From assembly GCF_029067145.1 (NCBI RefSeq), contig NZ_JAIEFA010000006.1:1-14680 (forward strand): a stretch of DNA of 14,680 nucleotides, read 5' to 3'. The notes beneath the pieces are model-generated. The model did not search any database and had not been told where the DNA came from. It saw only the letters and a list, made by a program, of their open reading frames with translations. Made by a program: the position numbers and the translations under genes. The stretch's first letter is position 1, and every line of letters starts with the position of its first letter. Below are positions 1-6,914 of this stretch, piece by piece. The stretch comes from Helicobacter sp. Lineage in GTDB: Bacteria > Campylobacterota > Campylobacteria > Campylobacterales > Helicobacteraceae.

Positions 1-13
1 ATTTTATATCTTT

Positions 14-19
14 TACAAT
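14..19 (+). promoter_or_regulatory. Possible -10 element upstream of thiC
   Basis: The hexamer TACAAT, in a very AT-rich stretch, resembles the sigma-70 -10 box and would place transcription start near position 26, giving a leader of about 45 nt. That leader is too short for a TPP (thiamine) riboswitch, and no TPP-type conserved elements are visible in the 70 nt present. A longer leader starting left of the window cannot be excluded. Confidence 0.25.
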
Positions 20-70
20 ATATTTAATATTTAGAATCAATGATAAATTCAAATTTCCAAAGGAGATTCT

Positions 71-1402
71 ATGCGAAAAGCATGGATAAAAGCAAGAGAA
101 AAAGATAGAATCAAAACACAATTACATTACGCAAAACAAGGAATCATTACGCAAGAAATGGAATATGTTGCCAATCTTGAACATTTAAGTCCTGAAATTG
201 TGCGTAAAGAAATCGAAAGAGGACGATTAATTTTGCCCTCCAACATTAATCATACGAATTTAGAGCCAATGGGTATTGGCGTCTCTGTGCGCACAAAAAT
301 TAATTCCAATATCGGTAGCTCCGCGCTCGCAAGCTCTATTGACGAAGAAGTGCAAAAAACACTGATTTCTATTAAATATGGTGCGGATACGATTATGGAT
401 TTAAGCACAGGGGGAGATTTGGATTCCATCAGAGAAGCGGTAATCCAAAGCTCTAGTGTGCCGATAGGAACAGTGCCAATCTATCAGATTCTACACGATG
501 TCAAAAATGACATTAATGCGCTTAGTATTGATAAAATGCTAGAAGTAATGGAGCGGCAAGCAAAGCAAGGCGTGAGCTACTTCACGATTCATTGCGGATT
601 CCTTTTAGAGCATATGCCAAAACTATCCAAACGCAAAATGGGTATCGTCAGTCGCGGCGGTAGCCTAATGGCTTCGTGGATGTTACATTACCACAAACAA
701 AATCCCTTTTATGAAGCCTTTGATGATATTTTAGATATTTGCCAACGTTACGATGTTTCTTTAAGTCTTGGGGATTCTTTGCGTCCGGGTTGTCTAGCAG
801 ATTCTAGCGATGAAGCACAGCTAGATGAACTAAAAGTAATGGGCGAACTCACCTTGCGTGCTTGGGAAAAAGATGTGCAAGTGATGATAGAAGGACCCGG
901 ACATACGCCGATGAATGAAATTGAACGCAATGTGGAATTGCAAAAAGAGCTTTGCCACGAAGCACCTTTTTATGTTTTAGGACCGCTTGTTACAGATATT
1001 GCAGCGGGTTATGACCATATTGCTTCAGCTATGGGAGCTGCGATTGCCGCGTGGAAAGGCGTTGCAATGCTTTGCTATGTAACACCCAAAGAGCATTTAG
1101 GATTACCAAATGCCAAAGATGTGCGCGAAGGAATCATTGCTTATAAAATCGCGGCGCACGCGGCGGATATTGCGCGCGGGAGAACCAATGCAAGACTAAG
1201 AGATGACGCGATGAGTAACGCGCGTTATAATTTTGATTGGAACAAGCAGTTTGAACTAGCCTTAGACCCTGATAGAGCGCGCGAATATCACGATGAAAGC
1301 CTTCCGCAAGAAGTCTTTAAAGACGCAAAATTTTGCTCTATGTGCGGACCAAAATTTTGTAGTTACAAAATTTCACAAGAAATTATAGAACAACATCAAT
1401 AA
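71..1402 (+). CDS. thiC: Phosphomethylpyrimidine synthase ThiC (short form)
   Basis: ThiC is a radical SAM enzyme that rearranges aminoimidazole ribotide into hydroxymethylpyrimidine phosphate, the pyrimidine half of thiamine. The 443 residues match the short ThiC form lacking the N-terminal extension of the E. coli type. Visible family signatures include the segments RGRLILPSNINH, GADTIMDLSTGGDL and MIEGPGHTP, and the C-terminal cluster-binding motif C422-x2-C425-x4-C430. The ATG at 71 follows a good ribosome binding site (AAAGGAG, 59-65). mrp begins 9 nt after the stop, so the two are probably cotranscribed. The anaerobic benzimidazole synthase BzaF is a close relative of short ThiC proteins and cannot be fully excluded from sequence alone, but ThiC is much more likely in this lineage. 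Confidence 0.95.
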   Translation: MRKAWIKAREKDRIKTQLHYAKQGIITQEMEYVANLEHLSPEIVRKEIERGRLILPSNINHTNLEPMGIGVSVRTKINSNIGSSALASSIDEEVQKTLISIKYGADTIMDLSTGGDLDSIREAVIQSSSVPIGTVPIYQILHDVKNDINALSIDKMLEVMERQAKQGVSYFTIHCGFLLEHMPKLSKRKMGIVSRGGSLMASWMLHYHKQNPFYEAFDDILDICQRYDVSLSLGDSLRPGCLADSSDEAQLDELKVMGELTLRAWEKDVQVMIEGPGHTPMNEIERNVELQKELCHEAPFYVLGPLVTDIAAGYDHIASAMGAAIAAWKGVAMLCYVTPKEHLGLPNAKDVREGIIAYKIAAHAADIARGRTNARLRDDAMSNARYNFDWNKQFELALDPDRAREYHDESLPQEVFKDAKFCSMCGPKFCSYKISQEIIEQHQ

Positions 1403-1411
1403 AGGAAAATC

Positions 1412-2524
1412 ATGAATCAAGAACAACTCGTTAATTTGCTTAAAGAAGTAATTTATCCAAACTTTGAAAAAGATATTGTTACTTTTGGCTTCGTCAAGGA
1501 AATGTTAATACAAGGAGATTCTGTCGCTTTGCGCGTGGAGATTCCCTCTGCGTCTGCCGAAGTAGCACAAAAACTCAAAGATTCTATTACACAAAAGCTC
1601 AATGCACAAGGGATTACGAAAATTAATTTGGACATCAAACAACCCAAACCACAAGCGCAATCCAAACCGCAAGGCACAAAAAATCTTGCTCCACAGATTA
1701 AAAACTTCGTGATGATAAGCAGCGGTAAAGGCGGTGTGGGCAAATCCACAACAAGCGTTAATTTAGCTATTGCTTTGGCAATGCAGGGCAAAAAGGTTGC
1801 ATTGCTAGATGCGGATATTTATGGACCTAATACTCCAAGAATGCTTGGACTGGAAAAAGAAAAGCCAGAAGTGGATTCCAATCTTAAAAAACTGATTCCA
1901 TTGCAAGCTTTTGGCATTGAAATGATTTCTATGGGTGTGCTTTATGATGAGGGACAAAGCCTGATTTGGCGCGGACCAATGATTATTCGCGCGATTGAAC
2001 AAATGTTAAGTGATGTTTTGTGGGGAGATTTGGATATAATGGTGATAGATATGCCTCCAGGTACAGGCGACGCACAACTAACCCTCGCACAAAGCGTGCC
2101 TGTAACAGCTGGAATCTCTGTTTCTACACCACAAAGGGTTGCCCTTGATGATGGCGCAAGAGCTTTGGATATGTTTATCAAGCTTAAGATTCCTATTGCT
2201 GGAATTATAGAAAATATGAGTGGCTTTATTTGTCCGGATTGTGGCACAGAATACGATATTTTTGGCAAAGGCACGACGGAGCAAGTCGCTAAAGACTTCA
2301 ACACAAAAACTCTTGCGCAGATTCCTATTGAACCTATCGTGCGTGAGGGTGGCGACAATGGCAAGCCAATCGTGTATTTCAAGCCAGATTCTAAATCTGC
2401 TAAAGAATATCTAAAGGCTGCCAAAGAATTATGGGAGTTTATAGAGGAAGTCAATGCTAAAAAACTAGCAGATAATAGCGCGATTCAGCCTGTGGATAAT
2501 GGCAAGTCTGCTTGCAGTAGCTAG
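1412..2524 (+). CDS. mrp: Mrp/ApbC-type P-loop iron-sulfur cluster carrier ATPase
   Basis: This cytoplasmic ATPase of the Mrp/NBP35 family delivers Fe-S clusters to apo-proteins. Residues 1 to about 75 form the MIP18/DUF59-type domain, followed by a Pro/Gln/Lys-rich linker (76-95) and the P-loop domain. The deviant Walker A (SGKGGVGKS, 104-112) has the extra lysine typical of the MinD/Mrp class, with DADIYGPN at 133-140, VIDMPPGTGD (Walker B, 211-220) and the cluster-bridging C274-x2-C277 motif. The length of 370 residues is normal. The ribosome binding site AAAGGA lies just before the ATG and overlaps the thiC stop. In Salmonella the homologue ApbC is known to affect ThiC activity, so the pairing with thiC makes functional sense. 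After the stop only a weak 6-bp hairpin (2523-2539) without a U-tract is seen, so readthrough is possible. Confidence 0.95.
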   Translation: MNQEQLVNLLKEVIYPNFEKDIVTFGFVKEMLIQGDSVALRVEIPSASAEVAQKLKDSITQKLNAQGITKINLDIKQPKPQAQSKPQGTKNLAPQIKNFVMISSGKGGVGKSTTSVNLAIALAMQGKKVALLDADIYGPNTPRMLGLEKEKPEVDSNLKKLIPLQAFGIEMISMGVLYDEGQSLIWRGPMIIRAIEQMLSDVLWGDLDIMVIDMPPGTGDAQLTLAQSVPVTAGISVSTPQRVALDDGARALDMFIKLKIPIAGIIENMSGFICPDCGTEYDIFGKGTTEQVAKDFNTKTLAQIPIEPIVREGGDNGKPIVYFKPDSKSAKEYLKAAKELWEFIEEVNAKKLADNSAIQPVDNGKSACSS

Positions 2525-2547
2525 GCGGATTCCCCGCTTATCCTGCC

Positions 2548-2577
2548 CCTTTAACAAACGATTCAAAAAATTTTCAT
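2548..2577 (-). repeat. Decayed copy of the 3' end of the downstream orphan gene
   Basis: These 30 nt are near-identical to 2628-2658, the segment encoding the last residues (MNTFLNHLLK) of the minus-strand orphan gene at 2620-3138. By eye about 27 of 31 aligned positions match, with one single-base deletion that breaks the reading frame. The two copies are 80 nt apart in the same orientation and the similarity stops abruptly on both sides. The simplest reading is the remnant tail of a second, lost copy of that gene. A short local duplication is the alternative. Confidence 0.55.
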
Positions 2578-2619
2578 TTTATCCATTTCTTTAATTAAAG
2601 CTTAAAAAACTTTGAAATC

Positions 2620-3138
2620 TCAACTCACCTTTAACAAATGATTCAAAAAGGTATTCATCTTTTCTTGTTTGGTTTGGGATTCGTAGGGTTTGGAATCTTT
2701 GGATTCCTTAGAATCTTTAAGATTTTTAGAATCTTGAAGTGTTTGTTTGGCTTGTGTGTTGTAAGATTCTTGTTTGCTTAGTGCTTGAAGTTCTTGAACA
2801 TTAAGAGAATGCGAATCTAAAATCTCTTGAAAGACTTTGAGGAAATGTGTTAAAGAGTTTGCAAACTGCTCTCTATCCTCGTCCCAAACAATCGTATTAT
2901 TATGTGTATAGCCTAAATCTATCAACTCTTGCAAATGGGATTCCACAGAGATTTTACCATTTAACAAATCCCAGAATCTTTGCTCTGTGTCGTAATGAAT
3001 AAGGTAGTTGTTAGGGGTATTGTTCATCGCGCTACGCCCTGTGATTTTATCATTATACGCTTGATAATCTAGCCATTCTTGTGAATATTCCGCTTCTTTA
3101 AAATAGCTAAAATTTCTACTTAAATACTCATTAAACAT
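2620..3138 (-). CDS. Orphan protein with DSK-rich tail region; start uncertain
   Basis: I do not recognise this protein. From the ATG at 3138 it has 172 residues: a Trp/Tyr-rich folded-looking part (about 1-115), then a Ser/Lys/Asp-rich low-complexity stretch with DSK-type repeats (about 136-150), and a short tail ending KVS. No signal peptide or membrane segment is visible. The frame stays open to a TTG at 3261, but that extension runs through the AT-rich spacer, overlaps the start of the divergent gene and has no ribosome binding site. An AAGGAG sits about 20 nt before the ATG at 3138, further than usual, so the true start could be a non-ATG codon nearer to it or the 5' end may be damaged. 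The tail is duplicated at 2548-2577. Divergent from the orphan at 3251. Confidence 0.6.
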   Translation of the reverse strand: MFNEYLSRNFSYFKEAEYSQEWLDYQAYNDKITGRSAMNNTPNNYLIHYDTEQRFWDLLNGKISVESHLQELIDLGYTHNNTIVWDEDREQFANSLTHFLKVFQEILDSHSLNVQELQALSKQESYNTQAKQTLQDSKNLKDSKESKDSKPYESQTKQEKMNTFLNHLLKVS

Positions 3139-3182
3139 TCCATCAAGCGAGATTTTATCTCCTTGTATAAAGTTTGGCAAGA

Positions 3183-3188
3183 TATAAT
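3183..3188 (+). promoter_or_regulatory. TATAAT -10 element in the divergent spacer
   Basis: A perfect TATAAT lies in the 112-nt spacer between the two divergent orphan genes. Transcription from it would start near 3195 and give a leader of about 55 nt to the ATG at 3251. No clear -35 box is visible, which is usual for this group, where T-rich upstream DNA often takes its place. The minus-strand gene must also be transcribed from this spacer, but I could not single out its -10 box. Confidence 0.4.
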
Positions 3189-3250
3189 TTTCTATATTTT
3201 TTGTGCAAAAGATATTAAAAATTTTGATTTTGACGCTTAGGGATTCTATA

Positions 3251-4327
3251 ATGACAATCAATAGCGCAAATACAAACTATCTACCAAGTATGCAAAATAC
3301 TCAAAAAGAGCAAAAGGAAAATGCTAACAATCCGCAAGAATTGCAACCAAACAATGCTTTAAATAATGTATCCAATAACGCGCAAAACGATAAATCAAAC
3401 AATTCACAAAACACAACAAAAGAAATGTCAGACTTTCAAACAGATATATTTGAATCTGTCAAAAAAGCCTTTGGCTTTGGTGCAGATAGTGAGGGATTCT
3501 TTACAAGTGATTTAAATGAAGCGGCAGGGATTCCAGAGGGGATTAAAATACACGCTATTCTTGGTGTGGAATATTATCTATCATCTGTAATTTGGAGTTA
3601 CAACAATATAGATTTAGTCGGAAGTGTGAAAAACTTTTATCAAGAGTTTTCTAAACTTTCAGAACAGGAAAAAGATAATATTGTCAATAAAACAAAAGAA
3701 ATAAAATATTTTTTAGAGAATGGGACACAATACTCACTTTATGATACTCTACTAAAGAGATTTACAAATGTTGAGGGTGGCTTAAATGAGAGTGGGAAAC
3801 TAGAGGCTTTTATCAGAATGAATCCTGATTTAATGGTGGCAGAAAAAACAATCAATCTTGCCATACAGGGCAATGGGGCATACGCAAGTTTCATTGATAA
3901 AAACGATAATCTATTGGGAATGAATATACTAGATAAAGGCAAAGCAGGACAACTTTTGCGCACAAGTATCAACGAAATGAGCGCAGAAGAGTTCGGGAAA
4001 CAATGGGGAGAATTAAGGGAGGAATACCGAGCAAGATATGACGCACAGCAAGAGCGATTTAGAAAAGAAAATGAGGAAATTGAGGAATACAATAAGAATC
4101 TTGCAGAGCAAAAAACCCAAAAGAAATCTAAAGCAATCCAAGTCAATAAAAAAAGTGAAACTTATCAGGATTTAGACTTTTTAAATACTTTAGAGTTTAT
4201 TAAAAGTCAGCAGAAATTAGAGCAAATCTTAATGCTTTTTCAAAGAGAATCTAAAGGAAATTTTGATATTCAAAACTTTAAAGATTTCCTTGCTTCCTCT
4301 TGGAAAAGATTAGATAGAGAGGTTTAA
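3251..4327 (+). CDS. Orphan protein with Asn/Gln-rich N-terminus and coiled-coil region
   Basis: I do not recognise a defined domain in this 358-residue protein. Residues 1 to about 57 are strongly Asn/Gln/Ser-rich and look disordered. Residues 58-115 include GFGADSEGFFTSDLNEAAG, a motif that looks conserved and that I weakly associate with multi-copy uncharacterised epsilonproteobacterial proteins. Residues 254-292 are highly charged (Glu/Arg/Lys/Gln) and likely a coiled coil. There is no signal peptide and no membrane segment. An upstream in-frame ATG exists at 3203, but the one at 3251 is preferred: it follows GGGATTCTATA, and the same 18-nt initiation region recurs before a broken ORF at 4342. 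The unstructured Asn/Ser-rich N-terminus could suit flagellar-type or other non-Sec export, which is inference only. The C39 peptidase gene follows 58 nt downstream on the same strand. Confidence 0.75.
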   Translation: MTINSANTNYLPSMQNTQKEQKENANNPQELQPNNALNNVSNNAQNDKSNNSQNTTKEMSDFQTDIFESVKKAFGFGADSEGFFTSDLNEAAGIPEGIKIHAILGVEYYLSSVIWSYNNIDLVGSVKNFYQEFSKLSEQEKDNIVNKTKEIKYFLENGTQYSLYDTLLKRFTNVEGGLNESGKLEAFIRMNPDLMVAEKTINLAIQGNGAYASFIDKNDNLLGMNILDKGKAGQLLRTSINEMSAEEFGKQWGELREEYRARYDAQQERFRKENEEIEEYNKNLAEQKTQKKSKAIQVNKKSETYQDLDFLNTLEFIKSQQKLEQILMLFQRESKGNFDIQNFKDFLASSWKRLDREV

Positions 4328-4331
4328 AAAA

Positions 4332-4368
4332 GGATTCTATAATGACAATTTCTAATGTCTGCAAATAA
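4332..4368 (+). pseudogene. Remnant start of a second copy of the upstream orphan gene
   Basis: GGATTCTATAATGACAAT at 4332-4349 repeats exactly the translation start region of the orphan gene (3241-3258). It opens a reading frame at 4342 that encodes MTISNVCK and stops at 4366-4368, against MTINSAN in the intact gene. An overlapping ATG at 4355 opens another frame of about 50 codons that runs across the start of the C39 gene, with no other sign of being a gene. I read this as the leftover 5' end of a tandem paralogue whose body was lost. The other possibility is a short upstream ORF affecting the peptidase gene 18 nt downstream. Confidence 0.5.
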
Positions 4369-4385
4369 CAATGTGGAATCCCTTG

Positions 4386-4994
4386 ATGAAAAACTTGATA
4401 AGAATTTGTCTGCTCTTTTCTTTGCTTCAAAGCTTCACCAATGCAGAATTTATCGTGCAATCCTATCAAGAAATAAAAAATCAAAGAGTGATAAGACAAA
4501 GCTATGAGGAATCCTGCGGTGCTTCCTCGCTTGCTACATTACTAAATATCTTAAATCAAAGCAATTTCACTGAATTAGAAATCTTAAAAACAATGAGTGA
4601 GAGCAAACTAAATACAGATATGGTAAGCTTTACAGATTTAAAAGCAGCGGTTCAAAAACTAGGCTTTAAGGCTAATTCCTATTCTTTGGATAGAGAGATT
4701 CTTAATCAACTTGTAAAGATTCCAATGCTTGTAAAGATTGAAAACGACCCTAGATTTCCTCACTTTGTAGTGATTATCAATCACAAAGGCAATTATTTGC
4801 AAATCTTTGACCCAAACTATGGCGAATATATCAGCTCCAAAAGAGAATTTTATAGTATATGGGATAGGCACAAAAAAGGAGGTTATGCCTTAATTATAGC
4901 TCCCAAAAAAGATTTAAAATCATTCAATTTAATCCCCAATTTAACCCTACCCCATTCTTTAAATCTCATTTTTTCTCCTTTTAGCTTGCATTGA
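4386..4994 (+). CDS. Secreted stand-alone C39-like cysteine peptidase
   Basis: The protein has the papain-like fold signature of the peptidase C39 family. Numbered from the ATG at 4386 (202 residues), an N-terminal signal peptide (MKNLIRICLL... with likely cleavage after FTNA, residue 20) sends it to the periplasm or outside. The mature part carries the Gln-x5-Cys element (Q38, C44 in the segment SYEESCGASS), then H126 in FPHFVVI and D142 in FDPNYG. These fit the oxyanion-hole Gln and the Cys-His-Asp triad, all intact. Family C39 domains usually sit on bacteriocin ABC exporters and cut after double-glycine leaders. Here there is no transporter domain and no ABC gene nearby. A GGA about 9 nt upstream supports the 4386 start over the in-frame ATG at 4371. 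The substrate is unknown; the upstream orphan protein is the only local candidate and has no obvious GG leader. Confidence 0.8.
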   Translation: MKNLIRICLLFSLLQSFTNAEFIVQSYQEIKNQRVIRQSYEESCGASSLATLLNILNQSNFTELEILKTMSESKLNTDMVSFTDLKAAVQKLGFKANSYSLDREILNQLVKIPMLVKIENDPRFPHFVVIINHKGNYLQIFDPNYGEYISSKREFYSIWDRHKKGGYALIIAPKKDLKSFNLIPNLTLPHSLNLIFSPFSLH

Positions 4995-5041
4995 GTTCGT
5001 ATCCTCGCGCATAAAATCTATCACTTTTAGGCATTTTAAGA

Positions 5042-5047
5042 TAAAAT
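5042..5047 (+). promoter_or_regulatory. Probable -10 element for the lysE-type gene
   Basis: TAAAAT within GATAAAATAAA, preceded by a T-rich stretch (CTTTTAGGCATTTT), fits the AT-rich promoters of this group. The expected transcript start near 5054 gives a leader of about 45 nt ending in the ribosome binding site AAAAGGA (5087-5093). An inverted repeat GGCATT (5030-5035) / AATGCC (5067-5072) brackets the element and could be an operator, though the arms are short. Confidence 0.35.
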
Positions 5048-5099
5048 AAATTTAAGACATTTTCACAATGCCCTTTAACAATCTCTAAAAGGAATCCTA

Positions 5100-5743
5100 A
5101 TGTTTGAAATTTTACTTGCCTATATTCTAGCGGTTTTTCTACTCATTGCGACGCCCGGTCCTGTGGTTGCGCTTGTGATACGCAATGCTTCAATGTATGG
5201 ATTTAAAACAGCATTCTTTACAAGCATAGGAACAAACTTTGCCTCTTTACTCCTGATAACCTTTGCCATTGCAATAATTTTAGGTGCATTTGAAATTTCT
5301 CCCTTTGCATTATCCCTCATCAGTATTGCAGGTTGTGTATTTATTTTTTATTTAGGATTTAATTCTTTGTATCATACATTGAAAAACTATCAAAGTCAGC
5401 CCCAAAAGGAATCCGAACCGCAATGCAATCAAACCAAAATCAACAAAACCTTTGTTTCTAGCTTTTTAGAGGGTTTTGGTATTGCAATAGGCAATCCAAA
5501 AGACATTTTATTTTTTGTAGCATTTTTTCCGCAGTTTATCCATATCACCGATTCTATTTTATAAGCTTAAGCATTCTCGTAGCAGTATGGATTCTCCTTG
5601 ATTTCTGTATTCTTATGAGCTATGCGCTTTTGATGCAAAAGGCAATTTTATTGCGGTATAAAAACCTTATCGGAATCATCAGTGATATTATTTTAATGCT
5701 TGTTGGGGTGTTTGGAGCTTATTATTTACTGCAAGCATTTTAA
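5100..5743 (+). pseudogene. LysE/RhtB-type amino-acid exporter with a single frameshift
   Basis: Members of this family are inner-membrane exporters of amino acids, about 205-215 residues long with five or six membrane helices. The first frame (5100-5564, 154 residues) starts with the family hallmark ATPGPV after a hydrophobic helix, but stops after FIHITDSIL. The rest of the family sequence (FISLSILVAVWILLDF... to LLQAF) continues without a stop in the next frame from 5561 to the TAA at 5741-5743. Adding one T to the TTTT run at 5557-5560 restores a full 214-residue protein with the usual C-terminal helices, so a one-base deletion explains the break. The junction does not look like a classical slippery site, and four Ts are short for phase variation. 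Recent pseudogene or sequencing error are both possible. The start has a strong ribosome binding site (AAAAGGA). Confidence 0.8.
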
Positions 5744-5750
5744 TAAAATT

Positions 5751-5774
5751 TGCCTAGTTTTCACCTTTTAGGCA
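5751..5774. terminator. Weak inverted repeat after the lysE-type gene
   Basis: TGCCTA (5751-5756) and TAGGCA (5769-5774) form a perfect 6-bp inverted repeat with a 12-nt loop, 7 nt after the restored stop of the exporter gene. On the plus strand the following bases (TTAATTC) are only mildly T-rich, so termination would be weak. The 12-mer CTTTTAGGCATT in its right half also occurs at 5024-5035 before the exporter gene, so a regulator site is an alternative reading. Confidence 0.25.
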
Positions 5775-5827
5775 TTAATTCAAATCAGATTTCAATTATC
5801 ATAAAGAATAAAAAAGTAAAAAATTGC

Positions 5828-5833
5828 TAAAAT
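5828..5833 (+). promoter_or_regulatory. Possible -10 element for the aroB cluster
   Basis: TAAAAT in the AT-rich stretch before aroB would start transcription near 5840 and leave a leader of about 28 nt holding the ribosome binding site AAGAGG (5853-5858). No -35 box is obvious. This would be the main promoter for the five-gene block that follows. Confidence 0.3.
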
Positions 5834-5867
5834 ATTAGTTTAAATTACTATTAAGAGGCGTGCCTAA

Positions 5868-6914
5868 GTGGAATCCCAAGCCAATCCTTTAAACATTACT
5901 TTGCCAAGCTATACAATTCATTTTGGGGATTTGCCCAAACTCACCCACAAGGGCAAAGTCCTCATCATCACGAATCCTAAAATCGCCGGGCTTCATCTGC
6001 AAACCCTCCTTGCAAACCTAGAAGCCAAAGAAATTTATTGCCACACGATTCCAGATGGAGAAAGCTATAAAAACTTTGAAACCATTAATGGAATCCTAGA
6101 AGCAGCATTCAATCATCGTTTAGATAGACATTCTTTGATGATTGCCTTTGGGGGTGGCGTGATTGGCGATATGGTGGGATTTGCTTCCGGAATCTTTATG
6201 CGTGGCATTGACTTTATCCAGATTCCAACCACACTTTTAGCGCAAGTAGATTCTAGTGTGGGCGGGAAAACAGGCATTAACAATCATTTTGGCAAAAACC
6301 TCATCGGCTTGTTTCATCAACCCAAAGCAGTTTATATTAATCCCAAATTCTTAGCCACTTTGCCCAAACGCGAATTTAATGCAGGAATGGCGGAAGTCAT
6401 CAAAATGGCGGTGTGCTTTAATAAAAGCTTTTTTGAATCTTTGCAAAATGCCGATATGACGAATCCAAACACGCTTTTAGAAGTCATTTATCAAGCAATC
6501 AACACCAAAGCAAAAGTAGTCGCAGAGGACGAGAAAGAACACGGAATCCGCGCAGCACTCAACTATGGGCATACTTTTGGACATATTATTGAACGACAAA
6601 GCGGTTATGGAACTTATTTACACGGCGAAGCAGTCGGCATTGGAATGATAATGGCAAACAAGCTTGCATTCAAACTCAACCTCCTTTCACAAGCAGAATC
6701 CAATGCGATTCTAACCCTCTTGCAACATTATCAGATTCCGACAACTTACAAGATTCAAAATGTAGAATCCTTTTATCAAGCATTCTTTTTGGACAAAAAA
6801 AGCTTGAATGACAAAATCAAATTTGTTCTTCCCAATGGAATTGGCAATGTATGTTTCAAAGAAGAGATTTCAAAAGAAATTCTTTTAGAAATTTTAGGTG
6901 AATTTGCCAAATGA
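5868..6914 (+). CDS. aroB: 3-dehydroquinate synthase
   Basis: AroB is the second enzyme of the shikimate pathway, an NAD- and metal-dependent cytoplasmic enzyme that turns DAHP into 3-dehydroquinate. The glycine-rich NAD-binding segment FGGGVIGDMVGF is at 94-105 and the hallmark PTTLLAQVDSSVGGKTGIN spans 120-138. The expected metal ligands are E176 in AGMAEVIK, H235 in NYGHTFGH and H252 in HGEAVGIGM. The 348-residue length is normal. Translation starts at GTG (5868) with AAGAGG ending 9 nt upstream; I see no better ATG. The stop overlaps the next start by 4 nt (ATGA), so the channel gene is translationally coupled. First gene of a block that in my memory is conserved in H. pylori as HP0283-HP0287. 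Confidence 0.97.
   Translation: MESQANPLNITLPSYTIHFGDLPKLTHKGKVLIITNPKIAGLHLQTLLANLEAKEIYCHTIPDGESYKNFETINGILEAAFNHRLDRHSLMIAFGGGVIGDMVGFASGIFMRGIDFIQIPTTLLAQVDSSVGGKTGINNHFGKNLIGLFHQPKAVYINPKFLATLPKREFNAGMAEVIKMAVCFNKSFFESLQNADMTNPNTLLEVIYQAINTKAKVVAEDEKEHGIRAALNYGHTFGHIIERQSGYGTYLHGEAVGIGMIMANKLAFKLNLLSQAESNAILTLLQHYQIPTTYKIQNVESFYQAFFLDKKSLNDKIKFVLPNGIGNVCFKEEISKEILLEILGEFAK

Noticed and set aside
1..70. TPP riboswitch upstream of thiC
   Set aside because: The 70 nt present are AT-rich without the conserved TPP-riboswitch core; one further upstream would be outside the window.
1942..2454. Minus-strand open frame of 170 codons inside mrp
   Set aside because: It is antisense to conserved Mrp motifs and shows no independent protein features.
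2523..2539. Hairpin AGGCGG / CCGCTT directly after mrp as a terminator
   Set aside because: Only six pairs including a G-U, and no T-run follows; not enough to call a terminator.
3203..3250. Earlier ATG for the plus-strand orphan at 3203
   Set aside because: The 16 added residues come from the promoter spacer; the 3251 start has an initiation region that is repeated at 4332-4349.
3139..3261. N-terminal extension of the minus-strand orphan up to a TTG at 3261
   Set aside because: No ribosome binding site, composition like an AT-rich spacer, and overlap with the start of the divergent gene.
5550..5566. Programmed -1 frameshifting in the exporter gene
   Set aside because: The heptamer T-ATT-TTA does not allow good re-pairing in the -1 frame and no stimulatory hairpin is evident; a one-base deletion is simpler.
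5024..5776. 12-mer CTTTTAGGCATT at 5024-5035 and 5765-5776 flanking the exporter gene as insertion or attachment repeats
   Set aside because: Short, AT-rich and in different contexts (promoter versus hairpin); chance cannot be excluded and no mobile gene lies between them.
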